A stretch of 15,935 nucleotides of DNA from JAUVXE01 sp964349355 (GTDB taxonomy: Bacteria > Actinomycetota > Coriobacteriia > Anaerosomatales > SLCP01). The notes beneath the pieces were generated by a model, which made no database searches, was not told the DNA's origin, and saw only the letters and a list, made by a program, of their open reading frames with translations. The stretch spans positions 1-15,935 of the forward strand of contig CAYGFZ010000045.1 of the NCBI GenBank assembly GCA_964349355.1, in the 5' to 3' direction. Positions 1 to 7,117 of the stretch are shown here, piece by piece. A program made the position numbers and the translations under genes. Each line of letters opens with the position of its first letter. The stretch's first letter is position 1.

Positions 1-594
1 GATCACGCGCTTCCGGAGTATCCAGCTGTCGCGTATCGGCAGGCCGATGGTGTCTCCGCCGCCATCGCCGAGTCGACGTGCGTCAACGAGTTCTGCCATG
101 ACATCGCTGTGGCAGGTACCCCGGCGTTCAACGAGCCGGCCTGTGCAGAGTGTCATACGCACACGGCCGAGGATCTGGCCGCCGCGCACACTCCTCCCAC
201 GGATGCTTCGTTCTGTGGGACATGTCATCAGGCCTCGCTTGACGTGACGCATGCCTCAGCCAGTGTCGTGATAGATGGCAGCACCTACGAGTCGTGCTAC
301 GTCTGCCACCGCCTGGATCTCGGTCCTGCGACCGCCGATTGCGGTGTCTGTCATGGATCTTTTACGGAGCACACGTACGGCCCGTCGGTTCACATCGCGG
401 CCGGGGAGGGGTGTCTCAACTGCCACTCGGCAGATCTCGTCGCCGAGCATGCGAACTTGAGCCCCTCCTCGTGTGAGGCATGCCACACGCACGAGTGGTT
501 CCCGGTGGACGACTGGGACAACACGTGCAAGAGTTGCCATAGCAGTCCGAGTCATCAGCACGGAGGTTCCGGCGGCGGCGGAGGCCGACGCTAG
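1..594 (+). CDS. Multihaem c-type cytochrome, 3' part (5' end outside window)
   Basis: The frame is open from base 1 and ends at TAG 592-594, so the start lies upstream of the window. The visible 197 residues hold seven CXXCH haem-attachment motifs (CAECH, CGTCH, CYVCH, CGVCH, CLNCH, CEACH, CKSCH) and one wider CX4CH motif (CVNEFCH, bases 79-99). At least eight covalent haems are therefore predicted. Extra histidines between the motifs could serve as distal haem ligands. Such proteins act outside the cytoplasm in electron transfer. The C-terminus is a glycine-rich basic tail (GGSGGGGGRR). A GTG at 109 would give a shorter protein but would cut off the CX4CH site, so it is unlikely to be the start. 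The partner reductase, the cellular location and the full haem number cannot be judged from this fragment. The cytochrome class is certain; the exact family is not assigned. Confidence 0.9.
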   Translation, partial: DHALPEYPAVAYRQADGVSAAIAESTCVNEFCHDIAVAGTPAFNEPACAECHTHTAEDLAAAHTPPTDASFCGTCHQASLDVTHASASVVIDGSTYESCYVCHRLDLGPATADCGVCHGSFTEHTYGPSVHIAAGEGCLNCHSADLVAEHANLSPSSCEACHTHEWFPVDDWDNTCKSCHSSPSHQHGGSGGGGGRR

Positions 595-620
595 GGGTCG
601 CTACAGGCGAGTGACGCCGG

Positions 621-649
621 GGCGCGCTCCCTTCACAGGGAGCGGCGCC
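621..649 (+). terminator. Strong hairpin after the cytochrome gene, possible terminator
   Basis: CGCTCCC (625-631) and GGGAGCG (638-644) form a perfect 7-bp stem around the loop TTCACA. GGCG (621-624) and CGCC (646-649) extend it across one bulged G. It lies 26 bp after the cytochrome stop codon, where a terminator would be expected. No T-run follows, so it is not a textbook intrinsic terminator. The loop coincides with the putative -35 box of the next promoter. Confidence 0.45.
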
Positions 650-660
650 TCGGCTATACT
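632..660 (+). promoter_or_regulatory. Probable sigma-70-type promoter of the ilv-ser operon
   Basis: TTCACA (632-637) matches the -35 consensus TTGACA at five of six positions. After exactly 17 bp comes TATACT (655-660), matching the -10 consensus TATAAT at five of six. Transcription would start near 667, about 35 bp before the T-box leader. No better promoter was seen between the cytochrome gene and ilvD. Confidence 0.7.
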
Positions 661-680
661 CGCGACCTGCACGATGTACA

Positions 681-692
681 ACCGTATACGGT
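681..692. other. Perfect 12-bp palindrome between promoter and T-box, possible operator
   Basis: ACCGTATACGGT equals its own reverse complement. It lies about 15-25 bp downstream of the predicted transcription start, a position suited to a repressor site, and just before T-box Stem I. No protein can be assigned to it, and it could be chance or a small RNA hairpin. Confidence 0.3.
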
Positions 693-700
693 GAGTGGCG

Positions 701-1033
701 CTGACGGGGAGAAGTAGAGGTCAATCCTCGCTCCCAGAGAGCCGGGTGTTGGTGGAAGCCTGGCGCAGGACGCTTCGAATGTGTCCCCCGAGCCACCCGG
801 AAGAACGAACCGGACCCTCCCGCGCGGAAGACCTCCGTCGGAGTCCGGGACCAGTAGGCCGGGTCGGTGGCATCCGTTACCTGCCGCACGAGTGGGCGCA
901 CACGCGCATCTCCTCGACCGGGCGTAGCAGTCTGCGCAGGCCGGGAGCGTGTCGTGTGCCAAGCGGGGTGGTACCGCGGGAGGCATGACTTCTCGTCCCG
1001 GCGACGGGAGGAGTCTGTCCTGACCGCGGTTTT
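701..1033 (+). promoter_or_regulatory. T-box riboswitch leader of the ilv-ser operon
   Basis: The T-box core GGGGTGGTACCGCGGG (965-980) is the classic antiterminator sequence; its TGGT pairs with the free CCA end of uncharged tRNA. Stem I can be drawn: base CGGGG (705-709) with CCCCG (786-790), loop-E motif AGTA (713-716) opposite GAA (777-779), and GAGG (717-720) with CTTC (773-776). The distal AGAGA (736-740) and GGTGGAAG elements for tRNA-elbow docking flank GCCGGG/CCTGGC (741-746/759-764). In the antiterminator, GGG (966-968) pairs with CCC (997-999) and GCGGG (976-980) with CTCGT (992-996), leaving bulge TGGTACC. Family knowledge: uncharged tRNA favours this form and switches the operon on. 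The specifier codon follows GAA in TGTGTC (780-785) but its register is unclear (TGT, GTG or GTC). From gene content a branched-chain amino acid, perhaps valine, is expected. Confidence 0.93.
973..1033 (+). terminator. T-box attenuator, terminator conformation
   Basis: ACCGCGG (973-979), part of the T-box core, is fully complementary to CCGCGGT (1024-1030). That downstream arm runs into TTTT (1030-1033), so the pair can act as an intrinsic terminator. It encloses a smaller hairpin: GACT/AGTC (987-990/1012-1015) and CTCGTC/GACGGG (992-997/1003-1008). Both elements use bases needed by the antiterminator, so the two forms exclude each other. The T-run is short, so termination strength is uncertain. 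Confidence 0.55.
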
Positions 1034-1147
1034 CGCGCATCTGGGGCAGGTTCGCCGAGGAAGCCCCCGTCGCACATCACCTCCTAAAGCCCGCAAGGCT
1101 CGTGCGGCCGCCCGGACGCCCCCTGCCCGCGAAGGGAAGGTGGAACG

Positions 1148-2812
1148 ATGGAGCTGAAAAGCACCTCGATGAAGGGCGGCATTGCCAGGGCGCCTCACCG
1201 CAGCCTGCTCAAGGCCGACGGCCTCACCGACGAGGAGATCGCGCGGCCGCTGGTGGCCATCGTCAACTCGGCCAACGACGTCATCCCCGGCCACGTCATG
1301 CTCGACAAGATCGCCGACGCGGTCCGGGCCGGCATCTACATGGCGGGCGGCACGCCACTCGAGTTCAGCACCATCAGCGTGTGCGACGGCGTCTCCATGA
1401 ACCATTTTGGCATGCACTTCTCGCTTCCGAGCCGCGAGATCATCGCCGACGGCATCGAGATCACCGTTCAGGCACACGCGTTCGACGCGATGGTCATGAT
1501 CCCCAACTGCGACAAGATCACGCCCGGCATGCTCATGGCCGCCGCCCGCCTCGATATCCCCACCGTGGTCGTGAGCGGCGGGCCGATGCTCACAGGGAAG
1601 CATCGCGGCGCGCCGGTCGATCTCGACACCATCTTCACCGCGATCGGCAAGGTCAAATCGGGCCAGATGAGCGAGGCGGAGATCCTCGAGTTGGAGGACG
1701 TCGCATGCCCGACCTGCGGCTCGTGCGCGGGACTCTTCACCGCCAACACCATGAACTGCCTCACCGAGGCCGTCGGCATGGGCCTGCCAGGTAACGGGAC
1801 GATCCCCGCAGTCTACTCGGAGCGCATCCGGCTCGCCAAGCGCGCCGGTATGCAGGTCATGAACCTGCTCGAGCAGGGAATCACAGCCCGCCAGATCATC
1901 ACGCCCGACGCCATCCGCAACGCGATGACGCTCGATATGGCGTTCGGCGGCTCGAGCAATACGGTGCTGCATCTCATCGCCATCGCACATGAGGCGGGCC
2001 ATCCGATCACGCACGACGACTGGGCCGAGGCATCGGCGCGCACCCCCAACATCTGCCGCATCTCGCCCTCCAGCGAGTACCGCATGGAGGACCTCTACGC
2101 CGCTGGCGGCGTGGGTGCGATCCTGAAGGAGCTTGACCGTGCGGGGCTCATCGAGCGCGATGCGCTGACCGTCTCCGGCGTCACGATGGGCGAGATCGTC
2201 GACCGCTCGGAGAACCGGAACACCGGCGTCGTGCGGCCCACCAGCGACCCCTATCTCGCCGAGGGCGGCCTGAAGATCCTGCGCGGCAACCTCGCGCCCA
2301 AGGGCTGTGTCGTCAAACAGTCGGCCGTGCCCGCCGAGATGCGCCGCCACACAGGCCCGGCGCGCGTGTTCGATTCCGAGGAGGAGACGGTCGCGGCCAT
2401 CTTCGGGCGTGAGATCCGCGAGGGCGACGTGGTCGTCATCCGCTACGAGGGTCCCAAGGGAGGTCCGGGTTTCCGTGAGATGCTCGCCCCCACTGCGGCC
2501 ATCAGCGGCATGGGGCTTTCCACCAGCGTCGCTCTGGTTACCGACGGCCGCTTCTCCGGCGCCACCAAGGGTCCGGCGGTAGGCCACATCTCTCCCGAGG
2601 CGGCGGCCGGCGGACCGATCGCGTTTGTGGAGGAGGGCGACGAGATCACCATCGACATCGACGCGGGGACGATCATGCTCGCCGTGACCGAGGAGCGCCT
2701 CGCCGATCGGCGCCGTCACTGGACCGCTCCCGAGCCGAAGGTTACGACCGGGTACCTCGCCCGCTACTCACGAATGGTCTCGAGTGCCGACGAGGGGGCA
2801 GTGGTTTCATGA
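1148..2812 (+). CDS. ilvD: Dihydroxy-acid dehydratase
   Basis: This 554-residue enzyme dehydrates 2,3-dihydroxy-isovalerate and 2,3-dihydroxy-3-methylvalerate to the 2-oxo acids that become valine and isoleucine. The length is normal for IlvD. Visible family motifs are VCDG (C79), NCDKITPG (C121, K123), CPTCGSC (C187, C190, C193), GGSSNTVLHL (267-276) and GRFSGATKGPAVGH (467-480). In the last motif S470 is the expected catalytic base. The cysteines at 79, 121 and 193 fit the iron-sulphur cluster ligands of the IlvD/Edd family. ATG 1148 is chosen because a GGGAAGGTGG ribosome site (1134-1143) lies just upstream and the protein then begins as usual for the family. It is the first gene of the operon, 115 bp after the T-box attenuator, and its TGA overlaps the ilvB start as ATGA. 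Confidence 0.97.
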   Translation: MELKSTSMKGGIARAPHRSLLKADGLTDEEIARPLVAIVNSANDVIPGHVMLDKIADAVRAGIYMAGGTPLEFSTISVCDGVSMNHFGMHFSLPSREIIADGIEITVQAHAFDAMVMIPNCDKITPGMLMAAARLDIPTVVVSGGPMLTGKHRGAPVDLDTIFTAIGKVKSGQMSEAEILELEDVACPTCGSCAGLFTANTMNCLTEAVGMGLPGNGTIPAVYSERIRLAKRAGMQVMNLLEQGITARQIITPDAIRNAMTLDMAFGGSSNTVLHLIAIAHEAGHPITHDDWAEASARTPNICRISPSSEYRMEDLYAAGGVGAILKELDRAGLIERDALTVSGVTMGEIVDRSENRNTGVVRPTSDPYLAEGGLKILRGNLAPKGCVVKQSAVPAEMRRHTGPARVFDSEEETVAAIFGREIREGDVVVIRYEGPKGGPGFREMLAPTAAISGMGLSTSVALVTDGRFSGATKGPAVGHISPEAAAGGPIAFVEEGDEITIDIDAGTIMLAVTEERLADRRRHWTAPEPKVTTGYLARYSRMVSSADEGAVVS

Positions 2813-4569
2813 CAGAACGCATCTCCGGGGCTGAGGCCCTTGTGAAGGCCCTGCAGGCCGAGGGCGTCGACGTGATTTTCGGCTATCCCGGCGGTGTGGT
2901 GCTGCCCATCTACGACGCGCTCTACGACGCCGAGGGGCTCAAGCACGTACTTGTGCGTCATGAGCAAGGCGCCGTGCATGCCGCCGACGGATACGCTCGC
3001 GTAACAGGGCGTCCCGGAGTCGCGCTCGTCACGAGCGGTCCGGGTGCGACGAACACCGTCACCGGCATCGCGAATGCCTACATGGACTCGATCCCGCTCG
3101 TGGTCTTCACGGGGCAGGTCGCGACCAGCGTCATCGGCACGGACGCCTTCCAGGAGTCCGACATCACCGGCATCACCCTGCCGATCACCAAGCATAACTA
3201 CCTCGTAAAGGACGCGGCCGAGCTCCCCGGGGTCATCAAAGAGGCGTTCCACATCGCGAACACGGGCCGTCCCGGTCCGGTGCTGATCGACGTCCCGGTC
3301 GACGTGAGCAAAGGTGAGGTCGAGTTCGACTACTCCGCAGCCATCAACCTGCCGGGCTACAAGCCTACCTACCGCGGTCACGCCAAGCAGATCAAGCAGG
3401 CCGCGAACCTCATCGCCAAGGCGCGCAAGCCGCTGCTCTACGTGGGCGGTGGCGTGATCTCGAGCGGCGCTGCCAGAGAGATCAAGGAGCTTGCCGAGCT
3501 CATGCAGCTCCCCGTGACCTGCACGCTCATGGGCAAGGGTGCGTTCCCCGAGGACCACCACCTGTTCATCGGCATGCCGGGAATGCACGGCGCCAAGTAC
3601 ACCAACTACTCGATCACCGAGACCGACCTGCTCATCGCTGTGGGCGTGCGCTTCGACGACCGGGTGACCGGCAAGCTTGCAAGCTTCGCGAGCAAGGCCA
3701 AGATCATCCACGTCGACATCGATCCGGCGGAGATCGGCAAGAACAAGCCGGTCGACGTGCCGATCGTGGGCGACGCGAAGCATATCGCCGCCGCCATCGT
3801 GGATGAACTGCGCAAGATGGACGCCGAGCCGCGCACCGATGCCTGGATGCGCGCGATCGACGACTGGCGCAACCGCTTCCCGCTGCACTACTCGGGCGAG
3901 ACCGGGAACATCATGCCGCAGAAGGTGGTGCAGCGCATCGACGCGCTCGCGACCGAGTTGGGACGCGAGCTCATCGTGGCCACCGAGGTCGGCCAGAACC
4001 AGATGTGGGCGATGCAGTTCCACACCTGTCGCACGCCGCGCACCTGGGTTTCCTCGGGCGGCCTCGGCACGATGGGCTTCGGTTTTCCCGCGGCGATCGG
4101 AGCGCAGGCGGGACGTCCCGACGCGCTCGTCGTCGACATCGCCGGGGACGGCTCCTTCCAGATGGTGAGCCAGGAGCTCGCCACCGCGCGGGTGCACAAC
4201 CTGCCCGTGAAGGTCGTCATTCTCAACAACGGGTTCCTCGGCATGGTGCGGCAGTGGCAGGAACTGTTCTACGGCAAGCGCTACAGCCAGTCGATCCTGC
4301 CCCAGGACGTGCCGGACTTCGTGAAGCTCGCCGAGGCGTACGGATGCTTCGGGGTGCGGGCCGAGAAGCCCGAAGACGTCGACCAGGCGCTCTTGGCGGC
4401 GTTCGCCTTCGACGGTCCCGCGGTTGTCGACTGCCGGGTGGAGCCCGAGGAGTGCGTGTTCCCGATGGTGGCCCCGGGCGGCTCGATCGACGAGATGCTC
4501 GGCGGCATCCCCGGGTGCCCGGTGTCTGAGATGCTCGATGACGATCTCCTCGAGGAGGTGTGGGAGTAG
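2809..4569 (+). CDS. ilvB: Acetolactate synthase, large (catalytic) subunit
   Basis: This 586-residue thiamine-diphosphate enzyme condenses two pyruvates to acetolactate, or pyruvate with 2-oxobutyrate. Its three domains are an N-terminal pyrimidine-binding domain with catalytic E52 in VRHEQGAVHAADGYAR, a central domain (about 190-330) and a C-terminal pyrophosphate domain. The last carries the Mg/ThDP motif: GDG at 446-448, then NN at 473-474. The downstream GFLGMVRQWQ (W483) is typical of true acetohydroxyacid synthases and separates IlvB from other ThDP enzymes. The ATG overlaps the ilvD stop by 4 bp, which suggests translational coupling. The regulatory subunit gene follows with no gap. 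The anabolic role is clear from this context; a catabolic AlsS-type enzyme is unlikely. Confidence 0.97.
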   Translation: MTERISGAEALVKALQAEGVDVIFGYPGGVVLPIYDALYDAEGLKHVLVRHEQGAVHAADGYARVTGRPGVALVTSGPGATNTVTGIANAYMDSIPLVVFTGQVATSVIGTDAFQESDITGITLPITKHNYLVKDAAELPGVIKEAFHIANTGRPGPVLIDVPVDVSKGEVEFDYSAAINLPGYKPTYRGHAKQIKQAANLIAKARKPLLYVGGGVISSGAAREIKELAELMQLPVTCTLMGKGAFPEDHHLFIGMPGMHGAKYTNYSITETDLLIAVGVRFDDRVTGKLASFASKAKIIHVDIDPAEIGKNKPVDVPIVGDAKHIAAAIVDELRKMDAEPRTDAWMRAIDDWRNRFPLHYSGETGNIMPQKVVQRIDALATELGRELIVATEVGQNQMWAMQFHTCRTPRTWVSSGGLGTMGFGFPAAIGAQAGRPDALVVDIAGDGSFQMVSQELATARVHNLPVKVVILNNGFLGMVRQWQELFYGKRYSQSILPQDVPDFVKLAEAYGCFGVRAEKPEDVDQALLAAFAFDGPAVVDCRVEPEECVFPMVAPGGSIDEMLGGIPGCPVSEMLDDDLLEEVWE

Positions 4570-5055
4570 ATGCAGCACACACTGTCGGTTCTCGTGGAGA
4601 ATAAGCCGGGCGTGCTCACGCGGGTGACCGCGCTGTTCTCACGGCGCGGGTTCAACATCGACTCGCTTGCGGTGGGCATCACCGAAGACCCCACGCTCTC
4701 GCGCATCACGATGGTCGTGAGCGCGGCGGACACTCCCGTCGAGCAGATCACCAAGCAGCTCCACAAGCTGGTGAACGTGCTCAAGATCAACGACCTCGAC
4801 CCGGCCGACATGGTCGACCGGGAACTCGTGCTCTTCAAGGTCCACGCGCCACCGGACCGCAGGCATGAGGTCATCGAGGTCACGAACGTGTTCCGGGCCA
4901 AGATCATCGATGTGGGCAAGAACAGCCTGACCATCGAGGCGACGGGTACGAGCGAGAAACTCGCGGCGATGGAGGACCTGCTACGGGCGTATGGCATCAA
5001 GGAGATGGCACGGACCGGACGGATCGCTCTGGCGCGCGGATCGCGCGAGAGTTAA
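4570..5055 (+). CDS. ilvN: Acetolactate synthase, small (regulatory) subunit
   Basis: This 161-residue protein starts with an ACT domain (about residues 2-76; MQHTLSVLVENKPGVLTRV, followed by RRGFNIDSLAVG). A C-terminal IlvN domain follows (about 85-158, including DVGKNSLTIEATG). In this family the ACT domain binds valine and causes feedback inhibition of the catalytic subunit, and the small subunit also raises its activity. The length is typical (about 160 residues, also called IlvH). Its ATG directly follows the ilvB TAG, and the ribosome site GAGGAGG lies inside the end of ilvB, so the two subunits are probably made by coupled translation. Nothing is truncated. Confidence 0.96.
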   Translation: MQHTLSVLVENKPGVLTRVTALFSRRGFNIDSLAVGITEDPTLSRITMVVSAADTPVEQITKQLHKLVNVLKINDLDPADMVDRELVLFKVHAPPDRRHEVIEVTNVFRAKIIDVGKNSLTIEATGTSEKLAAMEDLLRAYGIKEMARTGRIALARGSRES

Positions 5056-5071
5056 GAGGAGGAGACTCACT

Positions 5072-6070
5072 ATGGCCAACGTGTACTACGAATCTGACTG
5101 CGACATCTCGCTCATCCAGGGCCGCAAGATCGCGGTGATCGGCTACGGCTCGCAGGGACACGCGCACGCGCTCAACCTGCACGATTCTGGCTGCGACGTG
5201 CGGGTCGGCTTGCGTCCCGGCTCGAAGAGCTGGGACAAGGTGAAGGCCTACGGCCTCAAAGTCGCGACCCCGCGTGAGGCAGCCGCGGAGGCCGATATCG
5301 TCATGATGCTCACGCCTGACGAGACCCAGGCGCACACCTACTACTCCGAGATCCACGAGTCGATGACCGCGGGCAAGGTGCTCGCCTTCGCGCACGGGTT
5401 CAACATCCACTACGGCCAGATCGAGCCGCCGGCCGATGTCGACGTCATCATGATCGCGCCGAAGGGCCCCGGCCACATGGTCCGCCGCGTCTTCCTGGAG
5501 GGCTCCGGCGTTCCGTGCCTCATCGCGGTGCACCAGGACGCGAGCGGCGAAGCGAAGGATGTCGCGCTCGCCTGGGCGGCCGGTGTCGGTGGCGCGCGCG
5601 CCGCTGTCATCGAGACTTCGTTTCCCGAGGAGACCGAGACCGATCTCTTCGGCGAGCAGGCAGTACTCTGCGGTGGCGCGACCCACCTCGTGCAGATGGG
5701 CTTCGAGACGCTCGTCGAGGCCGGCTACCAGCCCGAGATCGCCTACTTCGAGTGTTTGCACGAGCTCAAGCTCATCGTCGACCTCATGTACGAGGGCGGC
5801 ATGGCCAAGATGCGTGATTCGATCTCCAATACCGCCGAGTACGGCGACTACGTGACCGGCCCGCGCATCATCACCGAGGAGACCCGCGAAGCGATGCGCG
5901 AAGTGCTGTGGGAGATCCAGAACGGCCAGTTCGCACGCAACTGGATCTTGGAGAACAAGGCCGGAGGCGCACACTTCAAGGCGATCCGCCGCATCCACTC
6001 CGAGCACCTCATCGAGGACGTAGGCGGCGAACTGCGCGAAATGTTCAGTTGGCTCGGCGAGAAGGAGTAG
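5072..6070 (+). CDS. ilvC: Ketol-acid reductoisomerase, class I, NADP-dependent
   Basis: This 332-residue enzyme isomerises and reduces acetolactate to 2,3-dihydroxy-isovalerate. The length is that of the short class I form. Motifs are the Rossmann GYGSQGHAHALNLHDSG (24-40), the cofactor loop RPGSKSW (48-54) whose serines fit NADPH binding, APKGPGHMVRR (129-139), and the metal ligands D191 and E195 in TDLFGEQ with E227 and E231 in FECLHE. ATG 5072 is chosen because AGGAGGAG (5057-5064) lies 7 bp upstream and the protein then begins MANVYYESD, normal for the family. A longer open frame from 4991 would overlap ilvN and lacks support. The gap to ilvN is 16 bp and to the next gene 10 bp. Confidence 0.97.
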   Translation: MANVYYESDCDISLIQGRKIAVIGYGSQGHAHALNLHDSGCDVRVGLRPGSKSWDKVKAYGLKVATPREAAAEADIVMMLTPDETQAHTYYSEIHESMTAGKVLAFAHGFNIHYGQIEPPADVDVIMIAPKGPGHMVRRVFLEGSGVPCLIAVHQDASGEAKDVALAWAAGVGGARAAVIETSFPEETETDLFGEQAVLCGGATHLVQMGFETLVEAGYQPEIAYFECLHELKLIVDLMYEGGMAKMRDSISNTAEYGDYVTGPRIITEETREAMREVLWEIQNGQFARNWILENKAGGAHFKAIRRIHSEHLIEDVGGELREMFSWLGEKE

Positions 6071-6080
6071 GGGGAGAGTT

Positions 6081-7100
6081 ATGCATAAGAAGTATCTGAT
6101 GACGCCGGGGCCGACCCCGGTACCTGCCGAGGTCTTGCTCGCGCAGGCGCGGCCGATGATCCACCATCGTACCCCGGAGTTCTCGGCCATCTTCATGGAT
6201 GCGGTCGAGGGCTTGAAGTACGTCTTCCAGACCGAGGTTTCCGACGCGATCATCATGTCGTGCTCGGGCACCGGCGTGATGGAGTCGGCGTTCGCGAACT
6301 GCTTCTGCGCGGGCGACACCGTGGTGGTGGCGCGCAACGGCAAGTTCGGCGACCGCATGGTGCAGCTCGGAAAGGCGTACGGCCTCAACGTCATCGATCT
6401 GAGCTACGAGTGGACCGCCACGGTCGACCCGGCTGACATCGCCACCGCGCTTACAGAGAACCCGGGCGTGCGCGGCGTGGTCGTGGTGCAGTCGGAGACC
6501 TCNNNNNNNNNNNNNNNNNNNNNNNNNNNNNNNNNNNNNNNNNNNNNNNNNNNNNNNNNNNNNNNNNNNNNNNNNNNNNNNNNNNNNNNNNNNNNNNNNN
6601 NNCTGCCGAAGTTTTACTTCGACTGGATGAAGTACAAGAAGAACATCGAGAAGGAGACCACGCCGTTCACGCCGCCGGTCTCACTCATCATCGGCCTGGC
6701 CGAGGCGCTTCGAATGATCCGCGAGGAGGGCATCGAGAACACGATCGCCCGCCACTCGCGCCTCGCCGAGGCGACACGCCGCGGCTGTGAGGCACTCGGC
6801 CTTGAGCTCTTCGCACCCGCTGACGGTCGCGGCTCGGCGGTCACGCCGGTCTGGGTTCCCGAAGGTGTCGACGGGAAGAAGATCGTGAAGGTCATGAAGG
6901 ACACCTACGGCGTTACCATCGCCGGCGGTCAGGATGACTATGCGGGTCGCATCTTCCGGGTGGGCCACCTCGGCTACTTCGGTGACTTCGACATCATCAC
7001 CACGCTCGCGGCGCTCGAGATGACGCTCGCCGGGCTTGGATATCAGTTCGAGCGCGGCGCGGGCATCAGCGCCGCCGAAGCAGTCTTCATGGGACAGTAG
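6081..7100 (+). CDS. Class V PLP-dependent aminotransferase (serine-pyruvate / alanine-glyoxylate type), interrupted by an assembly gap
   Basis: The N-terminus (KKYLMTPGPTPVP) and the C-terminal half (LPKFYFDWMKYKK, TPFTPPVSLI, GVTIAGGQDDYAGRIFRVGH) are typical of the serine-pyruvate/alanine-glyoxylate aminotransferase group. Bases 6503-6602 are Ns. They replace the middle of the PLP domain, including the cofactor-binding lysine, so catalytic competence cannot be checked. The partial codon TCN before the gap encodes serine whatever the missing base, giving QSETS as in relatives. I recall about 75 residues between QSETS and LPKFYFD in homologues, so the true gap is probably larger than 100 bp. 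Placed 17 bp before serA, the enzyme probably acts as a phosphoserine aminotransferase or a serine-forming transaminase; this is inference from context. GGGGAG just after the ilvC stop serves as ribosome site. Confidence 0.85.
   Translation: MHKKYLMTPGPTPVPAEVLLAQARPMIHHRTPEFSAIFMDAVEGLKYVFQTEVSDAIIMSCSGTGVMESAFANCFCAGDTVVVARNGKFGDRMVQLGKAYGLNVIDLSYEWTATVDPADIATALTENPGVRGVVVVQSETXXXXXXXXXXXXXXXXXXXXXXXXXXXXXXXXXXLPKFYFDWMKYKKNIEKETTPFTPPVSLIIGLAEALRMIREEGIENTIARHSRLAEATRRGCEALGLELFAPADGRGSAVTPVWVPEGVDGKKIVKVMKDTYGVTIAGGQDDYAGRIFRVGHLGYFGDFDIITTLAALEMTLAGLGYQFERGAGISAAEAVFMGQ
6503..6602. other. Run of 100 Ns (assembly gap)
   Basis: Exactly 100 undetermined bases, the usual placeholder for a scaffold gap of unknown size. 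It lies inside the aminotransferase gene. The frame happens to be kept across it, which fits a true length of 3n+1 bases but does not prove it. Confidence 0.97.
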
Positions 7101-7117
7101 GGGGATGGCGGACAGAG

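Noticed and set aside
416..2719. A 767-codon open frame on the minus strand across ilvD
   Set aside because: It is a mirror of the GC-rich third-position codon pattern of ilvD, has low-complexity His/Asp/Arg/Gly-rich translation and no recognisable domain or ribosome site.
2764..4578. A 604-codon open frame on the minus strand across ilvB
   Set aside because: Same codon-mirror effect opposite a certain gene; the translation resembles no protein family.
4991..5071. N-terminal extension of ilvC by 27 residues
   Set aside because: It would overlap ilvN, has no ribosome site, and the MANVYYESD start with AGGAGGAG upstream fits the family.
4997..6394. A 465-codon open frame on the minus strand across ilvC
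   Set aside because: Antisense shadow of ilvC and the aminotransferase start, with biased composition and no domain.
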